DNA from: Mantamonas sphyraenae
Lineage: Eukaryota; CRuMs; Mantamonadidae
Length of the DNA: 64,000 nt
NCBI GenBank assembly: GCA_026936335.1
Contig: JAPMXV010000030.1
Location: forward strand, 1 to 64,000
Direction: 5' to 3'
The notes below the pieces were generated by a model that saw only the letters and a program-made list of their open reading frames with translations, was not told the DNA's origin and searched no databases. Shown piece by piece: positions 1-10,900 of the stretch (position 1 is its first letter; the number at the start of each line of letters is the position of its first letter). The position numbers were made by a program, and so were the translations under genes.

Positions 1-171
1 AACCCTAACCCTAACCCCTAACCCTAACCCTAACCCTAACCCTAACCCTAACCCTAACCCTAACCCTAACCCTAACCCTAACCCTAACCCTAACCCTAAC
101 CCTAACCCTAACCCTAACCCTAACCCTAACCCTAACCCTAACCCTAATCCTAATCCTGACTCTAACTCTAG
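1..171. repeat. Telomere, (CCCTAA)n at the left chromosome end
   Basis: Bases 1 to about 145 are tandem CCCTAA, with one CCCCTAA variant near base 17. The repeats then decay (CCTAAT, CCTGAC, TCTAAC) up to about base 171. The C-rich strand running 5' to 3' inward is what is expected at the left end of a chromosome with TTAGGG telomeres. No further subtelomeric satellite follows, and coding sequence starts within about 275 bases. Confidence 0.98.
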
Positions 172-444
172 CTGATATGTATGTCTCTGTCCTGGTTGAT
201 TAGAGTTCGGTCTATGTTATGTGAGTTGTGCTTGTGTCTGCTGGCGGTGTGGCTGAGTTGGGTGGTGACATGGGGTTGTGGGCAAAGGGTGGGAGTGGAA
301 ATGTTGCTGGTGAGTGGCCGTCGTCCTGCATCGCCGCGCAGTCAGCACTGCTCATCCGCCTTCAACAAAAATATCACCAACACCCACAACACCCTCCACC
401 AGTCCAACACAATCAACATACACTCCAGTACCACCACCTCCACC
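172..444. other. Short spacer between telomere and first gene
   Basis: About 270 bases separate the degenerate telomere from the ATG at 445. The second half is rich in CA/ACC and ends in a good translation context (CCACCATGG). It must hold any promoter and 5' UTR of the first gene. No repeat unit or other gene is recognisable. Confidence 0.5.
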
Positions 445-3400
445 ATGGACAAAGACTACTCGAGCACTCCGAAGCAACAACACACACCCAACACCTACCC
501 AGCGTGCGTTCTGCCTTCCACCCCGTTTTCTGACTGCCCGCTTCACCCGCTTCCCTGCCTCCTCCATGCCTCCGTCGCTTCCCTGCACTCCTTCCCTGAA
601 TCTCCACTTCCCCGTCACCACCGCTGCTGCCTTCTCCGCTCTTCTCCGATCCCCTCTCCCCTGTCACTGCCCTCCCCGTTGCCAGTTTCCCCGTCTGCCA
701 ATCTCCTCCGTTTTTCCCTCTCTGCTCGTTCCAGCCTCCCTTCACCCCCGCTTCTGCCCCGACGGCGTCCATTCCGCCTTCCGCTCACCAATCCCACCCC
801 TCCCTGCCCCTCCGCGTCTTCCCCACAGCAACGGGTACATGGTCCCTCCCATGGCTGCCCAGCCGTTTCCGAACATGCTGCCCGTTTCTGGCGTACAAAA
901 CCCGTACCAACACCCACAACCACCCATCATCTGGGTCCCTGTCAACACCCACCCTCAGAAGCACTACGCATATGCTCATCAGTACCACTTATACTACGCC
1001 TATCCTCCTCCGCCGCCCCCTCAGCCGCGACAAACCGCCCAGATGCACTTCGCTCAGACTCCGTTTCACCCTCCGCCTGCTCAACCCACCACAAACCACA
1101 ACCGCGTCCCCAAACGCATCATCCCCGCCTTTGTCGGCATCACACGGACCACATCCACCACCACATCGTCGTCCTCATCCCAGCAGGCCACACGGCAGAC
1201 TGTGGACAGCGATGACGACGACGCCGACCAGGACACACACACACCTGACACCGGCGACGTGGAGGATTTGATGTTTCTGAAGTTTGGCCACCTTGAACCA
1301 CTGTCCATCTCCAGCAACCCAGAGTGGATGAGCAGCTCATGGATGGAGGCGTACGAAGAAGACGGCGAGGCCAACGACGCAACCCAGCATCACGTTGAGG
1401 ACGAGGTGGAAACTCAGGGCGCACTCAGCTTTGCAGACACTGGTGACGCCATGGATGAGGAGTACCTGCCGCAAGACGACAGCGACGGCGACACAGATGA
1501 CATAGAGCAGGAGGACTCGGACGATTGGCAGCCGAGACGCACAAGTAGAGGCCATAGACGACGCAGAGGCAACGCCAGCCGACGCACTGATCCACAACCG
1601 ATGAAAGGCGGCGGCCAGCGCAGGCACAGGGTCACGGCTGGCAGTGGCACAGAGACAGGAACGTCGAGCACACGGGCAAGGGGGGCCATGAACGGAGACA
1701 CCGGCACAGGGAAGAAAGCAGGGGTGGACAAGACGAACAAGTTGCCAGGTGGTGTTGTGCGCGAAGGGTGGACAGCGAGAATCACTGACGAGCGCAGCCG
1801 CAGCAACAAGAAGGAGCACACGGCATTGCTGAAGCACATGCACACCCTGGCCAACAAGCATCCCATCGACAACATCCCCGACCTCATGACCCTGCAGGCG
1901 CGTGTTGTGGTCTGCCATGGCACCCTGTTGACGCTGATTCGACAGATTCAGCTCGCTCTGGGCAACATTCCCCTCTCCCAGGGCGACATGGCCTTCTGCC
2001 TCTCCCTTCTCGGCCGTAACATGGATCATCATGCGTGCAGCGTTGCCATTCTCAACGCTGGTCTGGCCATGGGTGTGACAAAGGCTGGGTTGAAGGTGTG
2101 CTGGCTGGATGAGCCACACGACCACGGCGACCCCAACTACGCCCTCCTCCACCTGCTCATGACAGAGATGGACACTCTCGGCAACAAACCCCATCCCACG
2201 ACCTGGGAGGAGCATGAGCAGACCCAGCTGTGGCTGCAGGAAGCACGAGACCCTGCTGACAACGACAGCGACCCACACTGGACACAATGCGACTACGACC
2301 ACCACCTCACCACCAACAAGGTGGACAAGTGGAATCCTGAGTCTGTGCGCAGTGGCTGGACCGGTGCTGCAACATGCGACGAGCGTGGCAGCTGCACGGC
2401 GCGGGAGTTCAAGGCGCTGCTGGCACACATGAAGGCACGCGCAGCCAAGAACCCTCGCCATCAGCACACACACGAGAAACATGCACTGCGTGAGCTGATC
2501 AACAACGGCAGCAAGATGTCTCTGGTGCGACACATCATCCTGGCGCTGGGCAACGTTGGCGTGCCCCCTGTCGACCTGGCCTTCTTTGTCCGCCTCCTCA
2601 GGCCACGCCTCACCTACAGGCAGGTGCAAAGTGCCATCAGCGCCACCCTCACCCGCGGCGTCACCTCCCTCTCCCTCAAGATCGCCTGGCTTGACAACCC
2701 CCAACCCAGCGACGCCACACTGCACACCCTCCTCCACATCCTCATCGACCGCATCACACCCCACATCACCACCCGCCCTACCACCACCGCCCTCGTCAAC
2801 GCCCTCTGCATCCCCAAGCTTGTTCTGCACGAGTCCACAGAGGAGGAGAAGATGGCCATGGACGATGGGCTGCCAGATGGCGTCGTGCGCAGTGGCTGGA
2901 CACAGTGGCGCACGAGCGAGCGCAGCCACAGCAACAAGAAGGAGCACAGGGCACTGCTGGGCCACATGCACACGCTGGCCAATGAGCATCCTATCGACGA
3001 CATTCCCGACCTCATGACCCTGCAGGCGCGTGCTGTGGTCTGCCATGGCACCCTGTTGACGCTGGTCCGACAGATTCAGCTCGCTCTGGGCAACATTCCT
3101 CTCTCCCAGGGCGACATGGCCTTCTTTCTCACCCTTCTGGGCCGTGAAATGGATCAACAGGCGTGCATCAGTGCCATCCCCCACGCTGGTCTGGCCATGG
3201 GTGTGACAAAGGCTGGGTTGAAGGTGTGCTGGCTGGAGGAGCCACAAGACCACGGCGACCCCAACTACGCCCTCCTCCACCTGCTCATGACAGAGATGGA
3301 CTCGCTTGGTGACAGATCCCATCCCACCACCTGGAAGGAGCACAAGCAGACCCAGTTGTGGCTGCAGGAAGCACGACGCCCTGCTGGCAACGACAGCGAC

Positions 3401-4042
3401 CCACACTGGACACAATGCGACTACGACCACCACCTCACCACCACCAACGTGGAACAGTGGCAACCCGAATCTGTGCGCAGTGTTTGGAGCAAGACCGCAG
3501 ACGAACGTGGCAGCTGCACGGCGCGGGAGTTCCAGACGCTTCTGGCACATATGAAGGCACGCGCAGCCAAGCACCCTCGCCATCAGCACACACACGAGCA
3601 CCAGGCACTGCGTGAGCTGATCAACAACGGCGACCTGATGTCCCTGGTGCGACACATCATCCTGGCGCTGGGCAAGGTTGGCGTGCCCCCTGTCGACCTG
3701 GCCTTCTTTGTCCGCCTCCTCAGGCCACGACTCGCCTACCAGCAGGTGCAACGTGCCGTCAAGGGCACCCTCACCCGCGGCGTCACCTCCCTCTCCCTCA
3801 AGATCGCCTGGCTCGACAACCCCCAACCCAGCGACGCCACACTGCACACCCTCCTCCACACCCTCATCGACCGCATCACACCCCACATCACCACCCGCCC
3901 GACCACCGTCACACTCGTCAACGCCTACCCCATCCCCTCCTTCACCCTGCCCAAGCGCAAAGACCCATCCTCCTCCTCCTCCTCCTCCTCCTCCTCCTCC
4001 TCCTCCTCCTCCTCCTCCTCCAAACGCCAACGCCTCGAATGA
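445..4042 (+). CDS. Subtelomeric helical-repeat protein, copy 1 (full-length member)
   Basis: Function not recognised. Model: exon 1 445-503, intron 504-828 (GTGCGT donor, TTCCCCACAG acceptor), exon 2 829-4042, about 1,090 residues. The join keeps frame exactly and gives a short polar start, then a Pro/Tyr/His-rich segment, an acidic stretch (runs of D and E) and a basic patch. Two tandem modules of about 375 residues follow (bases about 1750-2875 and 2876-4000). Each module has two predicted all-helical halves: one opening GVVR.GW and carrying NKKEH..LL.HMHTLA, the other opening ESVRSGW and carrying DERGSCTAREF. The tail is KRK, a Ser run encoded by (TCC)n, then KRQRLE, which resembles a bipartite nuclear signal. 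No catalytic motif is visible. Two shorter relatives lie downstream (5781 and about 11204). Family membership is certain from the repeats; the exon 1 join is inferred. Confidence 0.75.
1750..4000 (+). repeat. Tandem duplication of a ~1.13-kb coding module in copy 1
   Basis: Bases about 1750-2875 and 2876-4000 encode nearly the same protein module twice in the same frame. Long stretches are near-identical at DNA level, for example those around 1900-1990 and 3030-3120. Copies 2 and 3 downstream contain one module each, so module number varies within the family. Confidence 0.85.
3967..4021 (+). repeat. (TCC)n microsatellite encoding poly-Ser, copy 1
   Basis: An uninterrupted TCC run encodes the Ser tract between KRK and KRQRLE at the C-terminus. 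Equivalent tracts are at about 7514-7538 (copy 2, shorter) and 12478-12518 (copy 3). The length differs in each paralogue, as expected for replication slippage. Confidence 0.9.
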
Positions 4043-4065
4043 AACACTCCTTCATTCCCACACCC

Positions 4066-5533
4066 TCATCCTCCCCTTCCCACCCACCCAATCACCCTCT
4101 CCATCACCTCCTCCGGCAGTGTCACCCATCCTTCCCACCCTCCCTCCTCCACATACTCCTCCATCCCTCCACACTCAAACATCGCATCCCTCTCTTCTCC
4201 ATTCATCACCAACGCCATCTCCATCACCTCATCCACCTGTCCACCCCATCCAATCCAATGCCACGCCTTCCTCCACCCATCCTTCCTCACCATCTCCACC
4301 GTTTTCATCCTCGGCGTCGCACCCCAGTCCCTCAATACCTCAACCAACCCCTCATTCCCACGCTTCACAGCCCTCTCAAGCGCAGTCTCCTCACCTCCAT
4401 CCCCTGCAAACGTATCCACAGGCACACCCCACTCCCTCAACTCTCTCATCTTCTCCACATCTCCACACTCCACAAACTCCACATGCTGCTTCTGGTTTCT
4501 CTCCAACAGTGACTGAAACGCGTCATCGCCAACGCCGTCGATCTTCCAGCAGGAACGATTGTAATTCATCGCTTGATCAAGTGCTGCTGCTCCTTTGTGC
4601 CCGATGCGATTGCCGTTGAGGTTCAGGGTCTGCAAGCTGCGATTCTCACACAGCGCCTGCGCCAGTATTGTTGCTCCTTCGTCCTCGATGCTGTTATCCC
4701 AGAGACTCAGTGTCTGCAAGTGGCTGTTCGCACTCAATGCATGCCCCAGTGCTGCTGCTCCTTTGTCCCCTATGACGTTGCTGTCGAGGTACAGTGTCTG
4801 CAAGCAGCTATTCTCACGCAGTGCCCGCGCCAGTGCTGCTGCTCCTTCTGCACCGATGCTGTTCCAGCCGAGGTGCAGTGTCTGCAAGCTGATGTTCTCA
4901 CTCAGTGCCTGCGCCAGTGCTGCTGCTCCTTTGTCCCCGATGCTGTTGCTACCAAGGTACAGTGTCTGCAAGCTGCTATTCTCTCTCATTGCTTGCGCCA
5001 GTGCTGCTGTTCCTTTGTCCCCGATGCTGCTGCCACCAAGGTACAGTGTCTGCAAGCTGCTGTTCTCCACCAGTGACTGCGCAAATGCTGATGTTCCTTC
5101 TGCCCCGATGCTGTAGTTGGCAGTGATGTCCAGTGTCTGCAAGCTGCTATTCTCACTCAGTGCCTGCCCCAGTGCTCCTGCGCCTTCTGCCCCGATTCTA
5201 TTCCAGCTGAGGTTGAGTGTCTGCAAGCTGCTGTTCTGAGCTAGTGCCCGCGCAAGTGCCGCTGCTTCTTTGTCTCCCACGTCCCCACTGCGAAGGTACA
5301 AATCCTGCATGTGTCGTGTCAACACACGTACCACCCTTCCTACACCCCATCACACCCACCCTACCCCCATCCCTCCTTCCCTTCCCCTTGTGCGACGAGC
5401 AATCGTCACGCTCAAAAACCCTCCCGATTTCTTTCCGCCAACTCACCCTTCCCTGGGCCTCCAAAGCGTCCACAATCTGCCCATGGTCCCCGCTCTGCAA
5501 CAATTCCATCCACTGATCAAGGTTCAAGCCCAT
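4066..5533 (-). CDS. LRR plus ankyrin protein with conserved C-terminal module (family member 1)
   Basis: Model on the minus strand: exon 1 5533-5447, intron 5446-5305 (GTGAGT donor, ACATGCAG acceptor), exon 2 5304-4066, 441 residues. Exon 1 encodes a short amphipathic start (MGLNLDQWMELLQSGD). Exon 2 encodes about nine ribonuclease-inhibitor-type leucine-rich repeats of 28 residues (consensus NSSLQTLxLxxNxIGxxG), visible as an ~84-base DNA repeat. Then come one or two ankyrin-like repeats and a C-terminal module with GWRKAWHW and a final LPEEVMERVIGW helix. The last helix resembles the first helix of an F-box. Two related genes lie at 14068 and 20996, both on the same strand with the same short-first-exon, phase-0 intron design. 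A protein-interaction role is inferred. It ends 23 bases from copy 1 (convergent). Confidence 0.8.
4590..5270 (-). repeat. ~84-base tandem repeat encoding the LRRs
   Basis: Near-identical units carrying the words GTCTGCAAGCTGC and CCAGTGCTGCTGCTCC recur about every 84 bases on the + strand. They encode the 28-residue LRR units of the minus-strand gene. The close similarity between units suggests recent expansion or homogenisation. Confidence 0.85.
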
Positions 5534-5780
5534 GTTTCCTGCGAAACTCCATGAGTGTCAGCCCCCCTGATTCCCTTTCCTCTATTTGACACTCTCTATC
5601 ACGCCCACACACTTGCACAAGTCCACATCACCCCCACCCTTCCATACCCAATGACCGTTCTGAACTGTGAGTGCGTATGTGTGTGCAATATGCGTTGGAT
5701 GCACCTGGGCACAGAGGTCAAGGAGCCTACATCCTGCGCCACCCTCCCACGGACCACACACACACTAAGTGTAACATAGG
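5534..5780. other. Intergenic, no gene seen
   Basis: A C/A-rich spacer between the divergent LRR gene (starting 5533) and copy 2 (starting 5781). I see no ORF with recognisable features. Homology to copy 1 resumes only at about 5810, inside the next ORF. Confidence 0.5.
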
Positions 5781-7559
5781 ATGGTCTCAAACGTCGCATG
5801 TGCTCACACACGGACCACATCCACCACCACATCGTCGTCCTCCTCCCACCAGTCCACACCGCAGACCGGAGACAACGACGACGACGCAGACCAGAACACA
5901 CACACCCATGACACCGGCGTTGTGGAGGACCTGATGTTCCTGAACTTTGGCCACCTTGAACCACGGTCAATCTCCAGCAACTCAGAGTGGATGACCAGCT
6001 CATGGATGGAGGCATACGAAGAAGACGGCGAGGCAAACGACGCAACCCAGCAGCACGTGGGCGACGAGTTGGAACATCAGGGCACACTTAGCGTTGCAGA
6101 TCCTGGTGATGCCATGGATGAGCAGTACATGCCGCAAGGCGACTACGACGACAACGCAGACGACATGGAGCAGGAGGGCACGGACGAATGGCAGCCGAGG
6201 CGCACAAGTAGAGGCCGCACACGTCGACGCAGATGCCTCATCAGTCGCCGTACGGTTCCACAACTGATGAAAGGCAGCGGACAGTGCAGACTCAGGGTCA
6301 CGGCTGGCAGTGGCACCGAGACAGGAACGTCGAGCACACGGGCAAGGAGTGCCAAAAATGGAGACAACGGCGCACGGAAGAAAGCAGGCGTGAACAAGAT
6401 CAACAAGTTGCCGGATGGTGTTGTGCGCAAAGGGTGGACAGCGGGACACAGTGACGAGCGCAGCCGCAGCAACAAGAAGGAGCACACGGCACTGCTGAAG
6501 CACATGCACACCCTGGCCAACGAGCATCCCATCGACGACATCACCGACCTCATGACCCTGCAGGCGCGTGTTGTGGTCTGCCATGGCACCCTGAACACGC
6601 TGGTCCGACAGATTCAGCTTGCACTGGGCAACATTCCCCTCTCCCAGGGCGACATGGCCCTCTGCCTCACCCTTCTCGGCCTTGACATGGATCAAGTGGC
6701 GTGCAGAAATGCCATCCACCACGCTGGTCTGGCTGTGGGTGTGACAGAGGCTGGGTTGAAGGTGTGCTGGCTGGAGGAGCCACACGACCACGGCGACCCC
6801 AACTACGCCCTCCTCCACCTCCTCATGACAGAGATGGACACTCTCGGCGAATGGCCCCATCCCACCACCTGGAAGGAGCACAAGCAGACCCAGCTGTGGC
6901 TGCAGGAAGCACGACGCCCTGCAGACAACGACAGCGACCCCCACTGGACACAATATGACTACGACCACCACCTTACCACCACCGAGGTGGACAAGTGGCT
7001 TCCAGAGTCTGTGCGTAGTGGCTGGACCATTGCTCATCCCAACGACGAGCGTGGCAGCTGCACGGCGCGGGAGTTCCAGACGCTGCTGGCACACATGCAG
7101 GCACGCGCAGCCAAGCACCCTCGCCATCAGCACACACACGAGCACCAGGCACTGCGTGAGCTGATCAACAACGGCGACCTGCAGTCCCTGCTACGACACA
7201 TCATCCTGGCGCTGGGCAACGTTGGCGTGCCGCCTGTCGACCTGGCCTTCTTTGTCCGCCTCCTCAGGCCAAACCTCACCTACCAGCAGGTTCAACCTGC
7301 CATCAGCAAAACCCTCACGCGCGGCGTCACCTCCCTTTCCCTCAAGATCGCCTGGCTCGACAACCCCAAACCCAACGACGCCACACTGCACACCCTCCTC
7401 CACACCCTCATCGACCGCATCACACCCCACATCACCTCACGTCCCACTACCCCCGCACTCGTCAACGCCTACCCCATCCCCTCCTTCACCCTCCCCAAGC
7501 GCAAAGACCCTTTCTCCTCCTCCTCCTCCTCCTCCTCCAAACGCCAACGCCTCGAATGA
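5781..7559 (+). CDS. Subtelomeric helical-repeat protein, copy 2 (short, possibly 5'-truncated)
   Basis: A 592-residue ORF in one exon from ATG 5781. Homology to copy 1 starts about ten codons in (base about 5810, matching about 1141). The proline-rich N-terminus of copy 1 is absent, and the first residues are unrelated. It keeps the acidic segment (DDDADQN), the basic segment, one two-part helical module (GVVRKGW and ESVRSGW halves), a short Ser tract and KRQRLE. The start is either a chance in-frame ATG in a 5'-truncated duplicate, or an upstream exon I could not find. Function is unknown; nuclear localisation is inferred from the basic tail. The ORF is intact, so it may be expressed. Confidence 0.75.
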   Translation: MVSNVACAHTRTTSTTTSSSSSHQSTPQTGDNDDDADQNTHTHDTGVVEDLMFLNFGHLEPRSISSNSEWMTSSWMEAYEEDGEANDATQQHVGDELEHQGTLSVADPGDAMDEQYMPQGDYDDNADDMEQEGTDEWQPRRTSRGRTRRRRCLISRRTVPQLMKGSGQCRLRVTAGSGTETGTSSTRARSAKNGDNGARKKAGVNKINKLPDGVVRKGWTAGHSDERSRSNKKEHTALLKHMHTLANEHPIDDITDLMTLQARVVVCHGTLNTLVRQIQLALGNIPLSQGDMALCLTLLGLDMDQVACRNAIHHAGLAVGVTEAGLKVCWLEEPHDHGDPNYALLHLLMTEMDTLGEWPHPTTWKEHKQTQLWLQEARRPADNDSDPHWTQYDYDHHLTTTEVDKWLPESVRSGWTIAHPNDERGSCTAREFQTLLAHMQARAAKHPRHQHTHEHQALRELINNGDLQSLLRHIILALGNVGVPPVDLAFFVRLLRPNLTYQQVQPAISKTLTRGVTSLSLKIAWLDNPKPNDATLHTLLHTLIDRITPHITSRPTTPALVNAYPIPSFTLPKRKDPFSSSSSSSSKRQRLE

Positions 7560-7918
7560 ATCCCCTCCTTCCTTCCGATCCACTCCATCATTTGCTGCCC
7601 TTCACACATCACATTCCGTTCCCCTTCTTGGCACAGGGCCTCGCTCCGCCGCTCCGAAGCCCTTTTGCCGACCCCACAGACACTGAGGTGTTCATCTTGG
7701 ATTGTCCCCTGCTCAGCATCGACATCGCCGTCACGTTGGTGGTGCTGCTGGTGTTGTTGTTGTTTGCGCTGTTGCTCATCACCGTCGCAACGTTGTTGTT
7801 GGTGTGTGTGTCCATCCTGCACTCCTCGTCCTCGTCCTGGCCATCCGACGCATTTGACCATGCACTGCCACCTTGCAAATGACACGCTGACGTCCCAATC
7901 ACGCTCATCACCTGACGA
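7560..7918. other. Intergenic stretch with CAA/GTT-rich low-complexity DNA
   Basis: About 360 bases between copy 2 and the next gene. The stretch near 7740-7810 is rich in GTTGTT and GTGCTGCTG. Open frames run through it on both strands (7556-7882 plus and 7469-8080 minus), but their products look compositional rather than gene-like. I call no gene. Confidence 0.5.
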
Positions 7919-10900
7919 ATGCCCCCATTCTGGACTGTGTGTGCCTTGTGCCACAGGGCGCACCAAGTCGACCCTGGTGCATGGGACAAGCAATGCATTA
8001 CGCAGAAGCCATGGTCTCCCACACGTCACGCACGGTTGAATTATGTGGATGTGCGAAGCATGCTGCCCGATCGCAGCCAAATGTTCGCACGCAGGGTGTC
8101 CAAGCGAGGAGGCACCTTGCTAGGACGAACCCTTCGTAGAGGCACTCCACGACTGCGAACCACGTTGATGCACGTCACTGCCCATCATAACACGATGCGT
8201 CCTCGACACGACGTGGCTATGGGTGCCAGTTTGCATGCGGCCCGGTCGTGGCAGGGCAGGAACACATCGTCCTCATCATCACCATGGCTCAACGGCACAG
8301 CCGCTGTCGTGCAGCGCTGCAGCATGTCTACAGCCACTATCAGTGCTGAGGAGTTGTTCTTGGAGGCCAGAAGCAAGCTGAACAAGCGTGAGGAGCGCCT
8401 GGAGAGGTTGCGCAACCGTGTAGAGTCGTTGTCCGCGGAACTTGGCCAAGCTCGCCAACAGCTGCGACTGAGCGCACAAGGAGAGAAGGAGGCCGTGCAG
8501 AATCTCGTGGATGAGAAGGAGAAGGAACTGGTGGAGGCAAAGGCGGAGGTTGCAAAGGCGGAGAAGGAAGTGGCGGAGGCAAAGGCGGAAGTTGCAAAGG
8601 CGGAGGCCAAGTCGTTGTCCGCGGAACTTGGGCAAGCTCGCGAACAGCTGCGACACAGCCCACAAGGAGAGAAGGAGGCCTTGCAGAATCTCGTGGATGA
8701 GAAGGAGAAAGTTGTGGCAAAGGCAGAGACGGAAGTGGCAAAGGCAGAGGCAGAGGTGGCTGAGGCAGAGGTGAAAGTGGCGGAGGCAAAGGTGGAAGTT
8801 GCCAAATCGGAACGAGATGCTTTTGCCAATGCCCTACTGGCTGCTAGGGAGAAGGGCGATGAGTACGCTGCTGCACACTACCAACAGCAGGTTGAAGAGT
8901 CAACTCGGGGTGTAGAGAACGCGAACTCCGAGTTGCACAAGGCCCAGGCGCACCGAGATCGTGAGTTCCTGACACCCACACTTTTCCGAAGCCATTTTTC
9001 GCTGACACCCGCCCACTCCCCACAGGCTTGTGGGAGGCAGCTGCACACATTTCACCCCACGGTAGGTTCCAACGTTTCTTTGAGCCGTCCATGACGTCGC
9101 TGACACCCTGTGCATTGACAAACACGCAGTGGAGCGGGTGGAGCTGACGTCCGTGGAGCAATTTGCTGAATTGTTGGAGATGGAGCCCTGCTTCGATCCC
9201 AGCAAGAAGAACACGCCTTTGGGAAACGTCATCGACACGGAATTGGCCATGGAAATTCCACTTCAGAATCGGCAGGATGCACTGAAAAGCTTTCGTTGGC
9301 GCGTTGAGTCTCAACTTTCCGAAATGGTTCAAACCCGGACCGCCACGGTTCTGTACTCAGTGATTGGCATGTCTGGAACTGGCAAGACGCGCATGCTGAT
9401 GGAGCTGAGGGAGGCTCTGCGACAAGTCACACAGGAAAAACTGCCGCATCTGCAGGTGCTGCCCCTGCTTCTGACCCTGAACAACGGCAACGATTACAGT
9501 ATTGAGAGGAGATGGGGTCCAAAAGGTCTGGGTGTGCGCATGCTGTATGACTACGCTGTTGACCGGGGTGGGGACGCTCGTCTCGATAAGGATGCCGTGG
9601 AGAAACTTGGGCAGTCGCTGAAATCGCTGCCAACACCCCGTGTCGCAGCCGAGTTGATCGTTAAGCACGCACAGAGTCAGAACGGAGGTGCCCCTGTACT
9701 TCTGTATCTTGGGTACGACGAAGTGCAGTGGCTGGCTGATCCATACAAGCCGGATGGCAAGGTCGGGATGCAATTGGTGATCAACTCGGCCACTGCCGTT
9801 ATCAACAGCGTCAGCAGGATCAGTGGTGTGCACAACGGCCAAGAACATCCGTGTCGTGCCGTGGTTGCTGTAGCGGGTACTCGGGACCTGCACCTGATGG
9901 GTGCCCTTAATCGCGAGTCGACATTCGACAACTTTCCGCTGGCTGTGCCCACACTCAGTCTCAAGGAATCCCTGGATGCTGTGCTCGGTTTTGTAAACTT
10001 GACGCAAGATGAAGACCATCGCACTCTGCTGTTGCAATATCTGCAGCAGCTGTACGGTGTGCCGAGAGCGGTTGAGCGGCTTGCATGGCGGTATCAGCGG
10101 ATTCATTCCCAATCGCTGGATACCATTCGATCCGAACTTAAAAGCGCTGTTCAACAAATCAGGGCTAAGTACAAAGCAAGTTTCCCGGCAGATCTGGCCA
10201 AAACGCTCACGCGGATGCACCTGTTCAAGGAGACAATTGAAATTGGTGACAAGGTTGGTGGAAACACTGTGCAAGAACACATGAGTTGTGGCCTGCTGGT
10301 CCACCACGCAGACCAGGTGATGCCGATTCCCATCGGTCTGCAAGGGAGTAAAGCGGCGAGCAACAGTGAACTGCTCCGGCGCATCACCGACTTCAACGAG
10401 GTTGGATTGTGGCAACACTACGAAAAGCAATCACAATACTTTCACGTGTTGCGATCTCTCGCCCTGATCGAGAGCCCACCGGACTACGCATTGTGGAACG
10501 GGAAGTGGTGGCACGACGGCGCCTTGAGCTTCAACCTGGACCACATTCAGTACTCCACAAACCTGAAAGCCAGGGTGACGATAGACCTGGACGATTATAG
10601 CGAACGCTTCCCCGCACAAACAAAGACTGTGAAGGAGGAGGTGGCCAAGTTGGTCCAGGCGAATCCGGATGGCCTGCAGACAAGCATGCAGATGATGAAT
10701 GGGACCAACGCACCGTTTGCAGATGTCATAGTTGTCCACCCAGCAGCCGACGGGGTGGTGGTTGAGTGCATCCAGTGCAAGTTCAGCAAACAGGGGATTC
10801 ACGCAAAGGACAAGGTGAGCCTTACACTGATCAAAGACGAGTACGAGAAAGTGATGCAGCATCAGGAGGTTGTCCGTGAGACGTTTCAGCCGCTGGCAGG

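Noticed and set aside
445-1215. Alternative plus-strand frame from 181 to 1215 as a separate gene
   Set aside because: Only its part around 445-503 is used, as exon 1 of copy 1. The rest is Pro/Ser/His low-complexity sequence of the kind produced by intronic and out-of-frame C-rich DNA.
7556-7882. Small membrane-like ORF after copy 2 (VVLLVLLLFALLL)
   Set aside because: Its hydrophobic stretch comes from a GTTGTTGTT/CTGCTG microsatellite-like run. The start overlaps the stop of copy 2 and nothing else supports translation.
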